A stretch of 64,000 nucleotides of DNA from Streptococcus sanguinis (GTDB lineage Bacteria > Bacillota > Bacilli > Lactobacillales > Streptococcaceae), in assembly GCF_026781265.1 (NCBI RefSeq), contig NZ_JAKUVC010000002.1:558001-622000 (forward strand), written 5' to 3'. Every line of letters starts with the position of its first letter. Positions within the stretch are counted from its first letter, which is position 1. Under the pieces are notes generated by a model that saw only the letters and a program-made list of their open reading frames with translations, was not told the DNA's origin and did no database searches. Position numbers and translations under genes: made by a program. This document shows, piece by piece, positions 1 to 8,908 of this stretch.

Positions 1-1094
1 AGCGCTTGGGCTTCTATAAAGACGACCGCTTGGTTGCTGCAGCCAGTGTCTTGATCAAACCACTGCCCTTAGGGATGACCATGCTTTATATCCCGCGCGG
101 CCCCATCATGGACTATGGTGACAAGGAGCTGCTGGCCTTTGTTTTGGCCTCGCTCAAGAAATTTGCCAAGGAGAAAAAAGCGCTATTTGCCAAGTTTGAT
201 CCTAGCCTCTTTCTGGCAGAAAGCAAGATGGGTGGCGAATTGCAAGACAAGGCAGAAACGATTGAGCTGATTCAAAAACTGCAGCAAGCTGGAGCTGTCT
301 GGGTCGGGCGGACTGAGTCTCTGGACGAAACCATCCAGCCTCGCTTGCAGGCTAATATTCATAAAGAAGATTTCAGCGAGGAACTGCTTTCTAAGAGTAC
401 TCGTCAAGCTATTCGCACTGCCCGTAACAAAGGCATCCAAATCCAATTTGGAGGAGCAGAATTACTGGATGACTTTTCAGCCCTGATGAAGAAGACAGAA
501 AATAGAAAAAACATCCACCTACGCGGCAAAGACTATTACCAAAAACTCTTGGATACTTATCCTGAGCACTCCTACATCACCTTGTCTAGCATTGATCTAA
601 AGGCACGCTTGGAAGACTTGCAGACTCAGCTGACCAAGACACTCAAGGAAGCAGAGAAATTTACCGAGAAAACCAAGCCCGGCAAGATTGAGAATAACAA
701 GCAAGAACAGAAACGCCTCCAAGAAGAGATTGACTTTCTGCAGGACAAAATCAGCCAAGGGGCTGCTGTCGTTCCCCTGTCTGGCACACTGGTCTTGGAA
801 TACGGCAAAACCTCTGAAAATATCTATGCCGGAATGGACGAGGAGTACCGCCGTTACCAGCCAGCCATCATCACTTGGTACGAAACAGCCAAACATGCTT
901 TTGAGCGCGGAGCTGATTGGCAAAATATGGGCGGAATCGAAAACGACCTCAAGGGTGGTCTCTATAGCTTTAAATCCAAGTTCAATCCGACCATTGAGGA
1001 ATTTGCTGGTGAGTTTAACCTGCCGACCAATCCCCTCTATCACCTCTCCAATCATGTCTACACTATCAGAAAGAAACTGCGCAGCAAGCATTAA
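1..1094 (+). CDS. murM: MurM-like FemAB peptidoglycan branching ligase (5' partial)
   Basis: The frame is open to the left window edge, so the start codon and roughly the first 40 residues are missing; the first in-frame TTG at position 6 is not a credible start. The 362 visible residues match the FemAB/MurM fold, which transfers an amino acid from aminoacyl-tRNA to the lysine of lipid II at the inner membrane face. A coiled-coil arm rich in Lys, Glu and Gln (about residues 200-250 of the visible part) is typical of this family, and a GNAT-like core follows with the segment YRRYQPAIITWYETAKHAF. The next gene is a second family member 14 nt downstream, as in the pneumococcal murM-murN pair. 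The symbol rests on gene order and resemblance; the amino acid added cannot be read from sequence. Confidence 0.8.
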   Translation, partial: RLGFYKDDRLVAAASVLIKPLPLGMTMLYIPRGPIMDYGDKELLAFVLASLKKFAKEKKALFAKFDPSLFLAESKMGGELQDKAETIELIQKLQQAGAVWVGRTESLDETIQPRLQANIHKEDFSEELLSKSTRQAIRTARNKGIQIQFGGAELLDDFSALMKKTENRKNIHLRGKDYYQKLLDTYPEHSYITLSSIDLKARLEDLQTQLTKTLKEAEKFTEKTKPGKIENNKQEQKRLQEEIDFLQDKISQGAAVVPLSGTLVLEYGKTSENIYAGMDEEYRRYQPAIITWYETAKHAFERGADWQNMGGIENDLKGGLYSFKSKFNPTIEEFAGEFNLPTNPLYHLSNHVYTIRKKLRSKH

Positions 1095-1108
1095 AAGAAA
1101 GGAAGCCT

Positions 1109-2344
1109 ATGACCTTTAAACTTCTCAGCCAAGAAGAATTTATCCAGCATACCTCAGCTAGCTCCCAACGCTCTTTTATGCAGACCGTGGAAATGGCAGA
1201 GCTGCTGAGCAAGCGTGGCTTCAGTACCCAGTATATCGGCTACACTGACCCGCAGGGACAGGTAGTGGTGTCTGCTGTCCTCTACAGCATGCCTATGACT
1301 GGCGGCCTCCATATGGAAATCAACTGCGGTCCTGTCTCTACTGATGCTCAATACCTGACTCCTTTCTATCAAGCTTTGCAGGCTTACGCTAAAAAAGAAG
1401 GCGCCCTAGAGCTCATCATCAAGCCCTATGAGACGTACCAGACCTTTGACAGCAATGGCCAGCCTACATCTGATGAAAAAGTCGAGCTTATCCAGCAACT
1501 GACTGATTTGGGCTTTGACTTTGACGGCTTACAGACAGGCTATCCAGGTGGGGAGCCTGATTGGCATTATGTCAAAGACTTAGCTGGTCTGACGGAGAAA
1601 GACTTGCTCAAATCCTTCAGTAAAAATGGCAAGGCGACTGTCAAAAAGGCTAATACCTTTGGTATCAAGCTAAAAAGGCTGGAACGCGACCAGCTCAATC
1701 TTTTCAAAGAGATTACCTCTGCCACTTCTGATCGGCGTGAATACGATGACAAGCCACTGGACTATTACCAAGATTTTTATGATAGCTTTGGTCAACAAGC
1801 GGACTTTATGACAGCCAGTCTCAACTTCAAGGACTATCTTCAGAACTTACAAAAAGACCAAGAGAAACTGGGCCAGAAAATTCAGAAACTGCAGGCAGAC
1901 TTGGGCAACAATCCTAAATCCGAAAAGAAACAAAACCAGCTGCGAGAGCTTTCCAGCCAGTTTGATAGCTTTGAAACCCGCAAAGCAGAGGCTCAAGAGC
2001 TGATTGATAAGTACGGTGACCAAGACCAAGTTCTGGCTGCCAGCCTCTTTATCTACACTCCTCAGGAAGCAACCTATCTTTTCAGCGGCTCCTATCCTGA
2101 GTTTAATAAATTCTACGCTCCTGCCCTGCTGCAGGAATACGTTATGACTGAAAGCATCAAGAGAGGCATTCCATTTTATAATTTCCTCGGTATTATGGGA
2201 ATTTTCGATGGTTCTGACGGTGTTCTGCGCTTCAAACAGAACTTCAACGGCTTCATCGTAAGAAAAATTGGGACTTTCCGTTATTATCCCAACCCTCTCA
2301 AGTTTAAGCTGCTTCAACTCATAAAGAAAATTCTAAGACGTTAA
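1109..2344 (+). CDS. murN: MurN-like FemAB peptidoglycan branching ligase
   Basis: This complete 411-residue FemAB-family aminoacyltransferase is the usual length for MurN. It starts MTFKLLSQEEF behind an AAAGGAAG ribosome site, 14 nt after the upstream murM-like gene, so the two are almost certainly cotranscribed. A long Lys/Gln-rich helical arm at about residues 243-300 forms the coiled coil seen in family members that bind tRNA. It likely adds the second residue of the dipeptide cross-bridge on lipid II after MurM. Cross-bridge enzymes of this type affect wall cross-linking and, in pneumococcus, beta-lactam resistance. The gene is followed at once by an IS element that split its terminator. 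Confidence 0.82.
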   Translation: MTFKLLSQEEFIQHTSASSQRSFMQTVEMAELLSKRGFSTQYIGYTDPQGQVVVSAVLYSMPMTGGLHMEINCGPVSTDAQYLTPFYQALQAYAKKEGALELIIKPYETYQTFDSNGQPTSDEKVELIQQLTDLGFDFDGLQTGYPGGEPDWHYVKDLAGLTEKDLLKSFSKNGKATVKKANTFGIKLKRLERDQLNLFKEITSATSDRREYDDKPLDYYQDFYDSFGQQADFMTASLNFKDYLQNLQKDQEKLGQKIQKLQADLGNNPKSEKKQNQLRELSSQFDSFETRKAEAQELIDKYGDQDQVLAASLFIYTPQEATYLFSGSYPEFNKFYAPALLQEYVMTESIKRGIPFYNFLGIMGIFDGSDGVLRFKQNFNGFIVRKIGTFRYYPNPLKFKLLQLIKKILRR

Positions 2345-2347
2345 AAA

Positions 2348-2358
2348 AAACCAAGGTT
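2348..2358. repeat. left copy of IS target duplication
   Basis: AAACCAAGGTT here is repeated at 3897-3907 on the other side of the IS. It is the left arm of the original terminator hairpin, preceded by an A run after the murN stop. Confidence 0.7.
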
Positions 2359-2365
2359 CAGATCG

Positions 2366-2402
2366 AAGACAAACATTCCAAATGGTGTTTGTCTTTTTCT
2401 TT
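2366..2402 (+). terminator. hairpin plus T tract at left IS end
   Basis: AAGACAAACA (2366-2375) pairs perfectly with TGTTTGTCTT (2386-2395), and a T-rich run follows on the + strand. It overlaps the left inverted repeat of the IS, lies downstream of murN, and could both end murMN transcription and shield the transposase from antisense read-in. Confidence 0.65.
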
Positions 2403-2405
2403 TTG

Positions 2406-3799
2406 TCAGGCTAATATTCCATCTTTTGATAGAATAATGGTCATTTGAACAAAATAAAAAGGCTTCCCCACCCTCATTTTTACTAGTTTTTTGAGATTCA
2501 AACACGCCAAAGTAAGCCCAACCTTATCTCCATCTTGGACTTTCCTTTCTCTCTTGTATAACGGAGGTTATGGTACTCTTTGGCTGTCCCAAAGAGCCTT
2601 TCAATTATTTCTTTGCGCTTCTTATAAAGCTCCTTCATCCCTCTTCGGTGGCGAATCTCTTCACAAAATTCAAGATCATCTTTCCATACATGTCTCGTGA
2701 TTACATTTTGGTGATTTTGGCTTTGGGTGCAAACGGATAATAGGGGACAGGAAGCACATGTATTTGGATTACTCTTATACTCACGGTAGCCTGCTCGGGT
2801 CGTCGTGCGATAGGCTAATACTTGATTCTCTGGACAGAGGTAACAGTCATAATAGGAATCGTAAACAAAATCATTGGGCCTTAAGTTCCCTTTTACACCC
2901 TTGGGGCGGGTATAGGGGAAGACAGGGATGATGTTTCGCTGTAATAAATAATGGGCAATAGCTGGAGTCTTATAGCCTGAGTCCGCAATAATGTAACGTG
3001 GGGAGAAAGCTTCTAATTTTGAAAAAAGGGCAGGGAAAGCCTGACTATCATGAACATTTCCTGCTTCAACCGTATAAGCCAAGGCCCAACCATGCTTATC
3101 ACACGCTACTTGGGCAGAATAGGCAAATACTTCCTTGTGTTCCCCCTTGTGGAACCAACCACTCTCAGGATCTGTTCTCGAGATTTTCTTTTCTTTAGTC
3201 TCGCTTCCTTTTGCGGGCTTTAAGGACTTTTTTTCGTGTTTTCTCCTATCTAAATCAATCTCCACTTCCAATTGCTCACCCATAAATTTAGCTTGTTGGG
3301 CAACCATTTCCTTATGATACTTGTGACTGTTAGCTGCCGCTTTGATAGGGGTTCCATCCACAAATATTTCCGAAGGATCCATTAAACCAGCACATAAAGC
3401 TTGATGGAGTACTTGTGAAAATATCTCAGTAATCAGTGCTTTATCTTGAAAGCGACGACTGTAATTCTTTCCATATGTGGTAAAATGAGGCACCTTGTCA
3501 TCCAAGCTTAGTCCAAGAAACCAACGATAGGCTACGTTTACTTCAATGTCTTTAATGGTTTGGCGCATGGAGCGAATGCCATAAAAACATTGAATCAAAG
3601 GGATTTTGACTAACATGACGGGATCTAGACTGGGACGACCCAGATCTGGGCTATAGGTTTCTTCAACCAAGTCATAGATAAAGTCGAAATCAACCTCTGA
3701 TTCCACTTGGCGAAGAAAGTGATCTTCTGGGACCAATTCGTCTATCGTATAGAAACCATATTGGCAGCGATTATAATCAGGTTTTTCTTTGTGAAACAT
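2406..3799 (-). pseudogene. IS1182-family transposase, frameshifted near its C terminus
   Basis: The open frame from the ATG at 3799 (behind GAGG) runs 433 residues to a stop at 2498. It has an IS1182-type N-terminal domain (GFYTIDELVPEDHFLR) and a DDE core with Asp at about residue 148 (IFVDGTPIKA), a second Asp in ADSGYKTP, and Glu in EIIERLFGTAKEYH. The last residues (LGLLWRV) are not the family ending. The expected one, GLTLACLNLKKLVKMRVG, is encoded in another frame just downstream and runs on to a stop at 2406-2408. One missing base near 2530 explains both. The protein may be inactive or partly active; a sequencing error is the alternative. Confidence 0.8.
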
Positions 3800-3842
3800 A
3801 GGGAGTACCTCACAAATTTTCTTACCTCTATTATACGACTTT

Positions 3843-3882
3843 ACAAAAAGAAAAGCCCTTAGAAACTTCTGTTCTTAGGACT
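3843..3882 (-). terminator. imperfect hairpin guarding right end of IS
   Basis: On the - strand CCTAAGAA, a short loop and TTCTAAGG form a stem with one mismatch, followed by GGGCTTTTCTTTTT. It faces transcription arriving from the murein hydrolase side and lies just upstream of the transposase start, a position typical for anti-read-in terminators. Confidence 0.45.
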
Positions 3883-3896
3883 TTGTCTTCAATCTG

Positions 3897-3907
3897 AAAC
3901 CAAGGTT
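3897..3907. repeat. right copy of IS target duplication
   Basis: AAACCAAGGTT, identical to 2348-2358, directly abuts the right inverted repeat of the IS and leads into the surviving terminator hairpin. Confidence 0.7.
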
Positions 3908-3922
3908 CCCCTTGGTTTTTTT
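3898..3922 (+). terminator. original murMN / murein hydrolase intergenic terminator (IS-split)
   Basis: AACCAAGG (3898-3905) and CCTTGGTT (3910-3917) form an 8-bp stem with a 4-nt loop, followed by a T run on the + strand. It is now cut off from murN by the IS. Rejoining the sequence left of 2359 with this hairpin gives an A run, the stem, then a T run, so it probably served as a bidirectional terminator before insertion. Confidence 0.65.
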
Positions 3923-3928
3923 GTGTGT

Positions 3929-6900
3929 TTATTTATAACGAGGTGTCGCAAAACCACGGATATTTCCATGACCGATGCGGTAAGTATTGCGTTTAACTAC
4001 GTTATTGCTGTTGCCTTCAATCGTGTGAATAATGCCATTTTCGACTTTTTCGACAATACCGATATGATCAGCCCAGCCATCGTTTTGCTGGGTATCTTTG
4101 TCCCAGTTAAAAGTGATAATATCGCCTGCGCTAGGAGTCGAATTACCATCTTCATTCCAGATACCTAGTCTTTGGAAAATATGAATATGGCGCTCAACAC
4201 CGCACTCGCGACCGATAAGATCGCTCAAGCCCTCTCTTTGGAAAATAACCGTCGTGAAAATGTCGCACCAGTCATCTGTGTTTTTTACAGCGTAGCCAAC
4301 TGGCAGAGGTCTGACACTATTATAATCGTTGACCAAACGCTGATGCTCAGCACTGCCTCCCCTGACACCTACCATAGCAGCTGCCGCCGCAAGAACACGG
4401 TCTCGCTGACTAGCTGACTGAGGACGGTTCACGGAGATAGAGGTCTTTTCTCCACCAGCTCCCTGCAGCTGATTTTGATTATTTAAGTAATACAAGTGAA
4501 CATTGTATTCGCCTGCATTATTCTTATGGTCACGCGCATATACATGCTTACGATAAGTGCCATCAGCCTGACGATCCGCTGTGTACCATTGGATATCATC
4601 TTGACCATTCGCTTCTGACCAAGTCGGCAGGTAAACTGTCTTGAGACCTTCTGGTGCCACAATTCCTGATACTACAATGTCAAACTCTCCAGTATCATTA
4701 TTCTTATTTTGAATACTGATTTTACCCTGCGGCTTACTGATAGAAACATTGGTCTTGATGCCACCTGCTCCTACCAGCCTGCCATCATTTTGCACATAGT
4801 AGAGATGTACATTGTACTCGCCCTGAACGTTGTTATGGTCGCTCGCACGAACTCGCTTACGATAGGTACCATCCGGCTGACGTTCTGCGTTGTACCACTT
4901 GATATCATCTTGACCATTGGCCTCTGACCAGGTTGGCAAGGAAACATTCTTAAGACCACCTGGTGATACGATATCTGAAACTACAATATCAAAATCGCCG
5001 GTTTCGATATTGCGATTCTGAATGCTGATTCTACCTTGCGCTTTTGGTTTCTCAATGGAAATAGTCGTTTTAGTGCCGCTCACACCAACCAAGCTGCCAT
5101 CATTCTGCACATAGTAAAGGTGCACATTATATTCGCCCTCAACATTATTGTGATCACTCAGACGGACATGCTTACGATAGGTGCCATCAGCCTGACGCTC
5201 AGCATCGTACCACTTGATGTCATCTTGGCCGTTGGCTGTAGACCAGGTTGGAAGAGAAACACTCTTCACCCCCCCTGGGGATGAGATCCCCGAAACCACA
5301 ATATCAAAATCACCGGTTTCATTGTTGCGATTCTGGATGCTGATTTTACCCTGCGGCTTGCTGATAGAAACGTTGGTCTTGATGCCGCCTGCTCCTACTA
5401 GTTTGCCATCATTTTGGACATAGTAGAGATGTACATTATATTCGCCCTGAACGTTGTTATGGTCGCTCGCACGAACTCGCTTCTTATAGGTACCATCCGG
5501 CTGACGTTCTGCGTTGTACCACTTGATATCATCCTGACCATTGGCCTCTGACCAAGTTGGCAGGGAAACAGTCTTGAGACCGCCTGGAGATACAATATCT
5601 GAAACCACAATATCAAAATCGCCAGTTTCGCTGTTGCGATTCTGAATACTGATTTTGCCTTGAACTTTTGGTTTTTCTATAGAAATAGTCGTTTTAGTGC
5701 CACTTACACCTACCAAGCTGCCATCATTTTGCACATAATAGAGATGCACATTGTATTCACCTTCGACATTATTGTGATCACTTAGGCGGACATGCTTACG
5801 ATAAGTACCATCAGCTTGACGCTCAGCATCGTACCACTTGATGTCATCTTGGCCGTTAGCTGTAGACCAGGTCGGGAGAGAAACGCTCTTCAGACCACCT
5901 GGAGATGAAATATCTGAAACCACAATATCAAAATCGCCAGTTTCTTTGTTTCGATTTTGAATACTGATGGTGCCCTTAGGTTTGCCAAGAGAAACGGTCG
6001 TTTTAGTACCGCTTACACCAACCAAGCGACCGTCATTTTGAACATAGTAGAGATGGACATTGTACTCGCCCTGCACATTATTGTGGTCGCTTATGCGTAC
6101 CCGCTTACGATAAGTGCCGTCAGCCTGACGTTCTGCATTGTACCACTTGATATCATCTTGACCATTGGCCTCTGACCAAGTTGGTAGAGAAACAGTCTTA
6201 AGACCTCCTGGAGATGAAATACCTGAAACAACAATATCGAAATCACCAGTTTCGCTGTTACGATTCTGGATGCTGATTTTTCCCTGTGGCTTGATGACAG
6301 ATACATTGGTTGTAGTACCGCCAGCACCAACTAATTGGCCGTCATTGCGGACATAGTAGAGATGGACATTGTACTTGCCAACTGAATCCTTATGTCTGCT
6401 AGAATCAACAGAAACTTTATAAGTACCATTGGCCTGCTGAGTCGCTGTGTACCAGATAATATCGTCTTGGCCATTAGCTTCAGACCAAACCGGGACACTA
6501 ACAACAGACACTCCATAAGGAGCAGAAACGTTTGAAATCACAACATCAAAGCTGCCGTTGACATTATTCTTATTCTGAATACTGATGTTACCCTTTAAAG
6601 GCTGCTTAGCAAGAGCAGACTGCTGGGTAAATCTCCCAGTGTAATCTACGCTATGGTCAAATACATGTTTGCCAGCTAAAAGCTGAGCCTGAGCTGTAAA
6701 CTGCCATGCTCCAGCGCCACTGTTGTATTTGAGAGATTTAGCTCCATCAAGATTTAAATTAGAAGACGGATACTGAGCCACCCAGAAGTTGGTATAGCCA
6801 AATTGCGATGTATTAACCGGTCCCTTGCTGCGAAGATTGTTTTGATCCAGCCAGCTGGCACTTGTATAGTACATCAGGTTAGAATAACCCAGTCTGCGCA

Positions 6901-7807
6901 TCTCATCCGCCCAAGCTTGGGTATGCTGGTTGATCCCATTTTGCATTTTAGGATCTTCCATGTCGTTGACCATGACTGTGTTTTTAGGCAAACCTAGTCT
7001 ATTAGTAAAGGCAGCATAATAACGAGCTTCTGCTCTCGCTTCTTCATCACTGGTATAGTGCGAGAAGGCATAGGTCGATACTTGTAGGCCAGCTCCCTGA
7101 GCATTTCTCACTTGGGACTCAGCAAATGGATTAGTGTAATGGGTTCCTTCTGTCAGTTTGACAACGACACCGCCAACCCCTTGCTGGGCTAATTTACGAT
7201 AGTCGTCTACGCTGATATGGCCATTGTGGCTGCTGACATCTACAAAGGAAGTACCTTTAATCTCTGCTTGGGAATTCCCGCGGGCTGCCTGAGCCTTTGA
7301 CCCAGCATTATAAAATACAGTTTTTCCAGCATTACTAGCTTTTGGTGCTGATGCTACTGCAGGACTAGCCTTGGGCTCTGAAGCAGTAACAGAAGCTGCA
7401 ACAGAAGAGCTTGCTTTTACTGACTGAGCAGCTACAGTTCCATTCTGATTAGAAGCATTTGCATCTGACTGAGTTTGCCCTTCTGGCTTAGCAGGTGCTA
7501 CCTGAGTTTCTACAGTGGCTGATTGAGCTGCTCCTCCAGACTCAACAGCTGTTCCTACAGCGTTAGTTACTTGCTCCTCTTGCTTAACTGCTTGAACTGA
7601 CTGTTCTGCAGATGATACTGCTACAGTCGGCTGATTAGACACTTGTGATGCAGCCGCATTGACTGCTTGATTCTGGGAACTAACAGACCTTTCTGTTTTT
7701 AAAACTTCTGACTCAGCGATAGTATGTTCCTCGGCTTTTGCAACATTGGCAGTCGCTGCCAACAAAATAGCCGTACTCGCTAAATAAACCAATTCTTTCG
7801 ATTTCAA
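3929..7807 (-). CDS. secreted GH25 muramidase with seven Bsp-like repeats and C-terminal CHAP-type peptidase domain
   Basis: This 1292-residue secreted murein hydrolase starts with a signal peptide (residues 1-25, cleaved after AKA) and an Ala/Ser/Val-rich low-complexity linker to about 180. A GH25 lysozyme domain follows at about 184-395, with candidate catalytic acids D190 (FVDVSS), D282 and E284 (NDMED). Seven GBS Bsp-like repeats of about 103 residues run from 406 to about 1130, and a CHAP/NlpC-like domain ends the protein with Cys1181 (WCDIF), His1248 (ADHIG) and Glu1264 (IEGN). It should cut both glycan and peptide bonds, with the Bsp repeats as wall-targeting modules, as described for the streptococcal autolysins AtlA and LytF. 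There is no LPXTG or choline-binding motif. It sits alone between terminators. Confidence 0.88.
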   Translation of the reverse strand: MKSKELVYLASTAILLAATANVAKAEEHTIAESEVLKTERSVSSQNQAVNAAASQVSNQPTVAVSSAEQSVQAVKQEEQVTNAVGTAVESGGAAQSATVETQVAPAKPEGQTQSDANASNQNGTVAAQSVKASSSVAASVTASEPKASPAVASAPKASNAGKTVFYNAGSKAQAARGNSQAEIKGTSFVDVSSHNGHISVDDYRKLAQQGVGGVVVKLTEGTHYTNPFAESQVRNAQGAGLQVSTYAFSHYTSDEEARAEARYYAAFTNRLGLPKNTVMVNDMEDPKMQNGINQHTQAWADEMRRLGYSNLMYYTSASWLDQNNLRSKGPVNTSQFGYTNFWVAQYPSSNLNLDGAKSLKYNSGAGAWQFTAQAQLLAGKHVFDHSVDYTGRFTQQSALAKQPLKGNISIQNKNNVNGSFDVVISNVSAPYGVSVVSVPVWSEANGQDDIIWYTATQQANGTYKVSVDSSRHKDSVGKYNVHLYYVRNDGQLVGAGGTTTNVSVIKPQGKISIQNRNSETGDFDIVVSGISSPGGLKTVSLPTWSEANGQDDIKWYNAERQADGTYRKRVRISDHNNVQGEYNVHLYYVQNDGRLVGVSGTKTTVSLGKPKGTISIQNRNKETGDFDIVVSDISSPGGLKSVSLPTWSTANGQDDIKWYDAERQADGTYRKHVRLSDHNNVEGEYNVHLYYVQNDGSLVGVSGTKTTISIEKPKVQGKISIQNRNSETGDFDIVVSDIVSPGGLKTVSLPTWSEANGQDDIKWYNAERQPDGTYKKRVRASDHNNVQGEYNVHLYYVQNDGKLVGAGGIKTNVSISKPQGKISIQNRNNETGDFDIVVSGISSPGGVKSVSLPTWSTANGQDDIKWYDAERQADGTYRKHVRLSDHNNVEGEYNVHLYYVQNDGSLVGVSGTKTTISIEKPKAQGRISIQNRNIETGDFDIVVSDIVSPGGLKNVSLPTWSEANGQDDIKWYNAERQPDGTYRKRVRASDHNNVQGEYNVHLYYVQNDGRLVGAGGIKTNVSISKPQGKISIQNKNNDTGEFDIVVSGIVAPEGLKTVYLPTWSEANGQDDIQWYTADRQADGTYRKHVYARDHKNNAGEYNVHLYYLNNQNQLQGAGGEKTSISVNRPQSASQRDRVLAAAAAMVGVRGGSAEHQRLVNDYNSVRPLPVGYAVKNTDDWCDIFTTVIFQREGLSDLIGRECGVERHIHIFQRLGIWNEDGNSTPSAGDIITFNWDKDTQQNDGWADHIGIVEKVENGIIHTIEGNSNNVVKRNTYRIGHGNIRGFATPRYK
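4736..5977 (-). repeat. higher-order tandem duplication of a Bsp-repeat pair
   Basis: Bsp repeats 3 and 4 are almost copied as repeats 5 and 6. Repeats 3 and 5 share STANGQDDIKWYDAERQADG and LVGVSGTKTTISIEKPK, whereas 4 and 6 share SEANGQDDIKWYNAERQPDG and LVGAGGIKTNVSISKP. The duplicated unit is therefore a dimer of about 206 residues (about 620 bp), not a single repeat. Boundaries are approximate. Confidence 0.8.
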
Positions 7808-7825
7808 CTTTTCTCTCCAACTTTT

Positions 7826-7860
7826 AAAAAACTTGTCACCTTTGGGAGGACAAGTCTTTT
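7826..7860 (-). terminator. tpiA terminator
   Basis: ACTTGTC (7831-7837) pairs with GACAAGT (7849-7855). On the - strand, downstream of tpiA, the stem is followed by a T run. A T run also follows on the + strand, so it may act in both directions. Confidence 0.6.
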
Positions 7861-7871
7861 TTCAACATTTT

Positions 7872-8636
7872 TTATTTTACAAAATCAAGCAATGCCAAGA
7901 AGCTTTCAGCTTCAAGTGACGCACCACCAACAAGAGCACCGTCAACATCTGGACAAGCCATGTAAGACGCAACATTTTCAGGTTTTACAGAACCGCCGTA
8001 CTGAACACGAACCTTGTCTGCTACTTCTTGACCAAAGTCAGCTGCTACAACGTCACGAACTGCTTTACACATCTTTTGAGCGTCGTCTTGAGTTGCTGAC
8101 TTACCAGTACCGATAGCCCAGATTGGCTCATAAGCAATAACCAATGATGCAACTTGCTCAGCTGTCAAGTCTTTCAAAGCAGCTGATACTTGAGCACCAA
8201 CGAAATCTACCGCTTTGCCAGCTTCGTAAGTTTCAAGCGACTCACCACAGCAGATGATTGGTACCAGACCATTACGAAAGATAGCGTGCGCTTTTTTGTT
8301 GATGTCTTGGTCTGTTTCATGGAAATAATCGCGGCGTTCTGAGTGACCGATAACAATGTAGTCAACTCCAACTTCTGCAAGAACTTTAGGGCTGTTTTCA
8401 CCAGTGAAAGCACCTGCATCTTCAAAGTAAGCGTTTTGGGCTGCAACTTTAAGATTGCTTCCTTTAGCTGCTGCCAAAACAGTTGTCAAATCAAGTGCTG
8501 GAGCAGCGATACCAACTTCTACCAAATCTGAAGAAGGTAGCTTAGCAGCAACTGCTTCTACAAAAGCCTTTGCTTCTTCAGGATTTTTGTTCATTTTCCA
8601 GTTACCAGCAATAAATGGTTTACGTGACATATTCAC
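7872..8636 (-). CDS. tpiA: triosephosphate isomerase
   Basis: This 254-residue TIM barrel converts dihydroxyacetone phosphate and glyceraldehyde 3-phosphate in glycolysis. It starts [18 protein letters not shown]; the ATG at 8630 (MSRKPF) is equally plausible as the start because an AGAGGTGTG ribosome site precedes both. Visible landmarks are NWKMN near the N terminus, the catalytic His in IGHSERR, the signature [14 protein letters not shown] carrying the catalytic Glu, and the phosphate-binding [11 protein letters not shown]. It is the usual family length. It stands alone, with terminators on both sides. Confidence 0.97.
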   Translation of the reverse strand: MNMSRKPFIAGNWKMNKNPEEAKAFVEAVAAKLPSSDLVEVGIAAPALDLTTVLAAAKGSNLKVAAQNAYFEDAGAFTGENSPKVLAEVGVDYIVIGHSERRDYFHETDQDINKKAHAIFRNGLVPIICCGESLETYEAGKAVDFVGAQVSAALKDLTAEQVASLVIAYEPIWAIGTGKSATQDDAQKMCKAVRDVVAADFGQEVADKVRVQYGGSVKPENVASYMACPDVDGALVGGASLEAESFLALLDFVK

Positions 8637-8908
8637 ACACCTCTTCTATTTTATTTATAGTAACATTGTAACATAGTTGCATGAAATAATAAAGGTTATC
8701 CACAGAATTTCATCAAATTGAAACATCTTTATTTTAAGGGGATAAGATCTGTGGAAAATTCTTCCCATTCTCATTTTCCACCCGCATCTTCAAGCTAGCT
8801 ATTTCTCCACCAGAGCACGCACCTCAAAATCGTTTCTTCAGTCTCCTAGAAAAGAACAGAACCTAGTCTGAGACTAAGTTCTGTCGCTCTTATCAACTTC
8901 AAAGCAAA
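8637..8908. other. intergenic region upstream of tpiA with DnaA-box-like sites
   Basis: This 272-bp gap holds the tpiA promoter region and the rmlD terminator. It contains one perfect DnaA box TTATCCACA at 8696-8704, a one-mismatch box on the other strand at 8750-8758 (TGTGGAAAA) and a weaker TTTTCCACC at 8774-8782. No promoter hexamers for tpiA stood out clearly. Confidence 0.4.
8857..8883 (-). terminator. rmlD terminator
   Basis: CAGAAC-C-TAGTCT pairs with AGACTA-A-GTTCTG around a 1-nt centre. A T-rich tract (TTCTTTTC) follows on the - strand, just past the rmlD stop. Confidence 0.55.

Larger units (their letters stand above)
2359..3896. mobile_element. IS1182-family insertion sequence, complete ends, defective transposase
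   Basis: Imperfect 15-bp terminal inverted repeats bound the element: CAGATCGAAGACAAA at 2359-2373 and, on the other strand, CAGATTGAAGACAAA ending at 3896 (one mismatch). The same 11 bases, AAACCAAGGTT, flank it at 2348-2358 and 3897-3907, consistent with a target duplication. At the right side the flank continues as an intact hairpin with a T tract, so the element appears to have landed in a terminator between murN and the murein hydrolase gene. The 1538-bp length and transposase type fit IS1182. Hairpins just inside both ends probably block read-through into the transposase. Confidence 0.85.
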
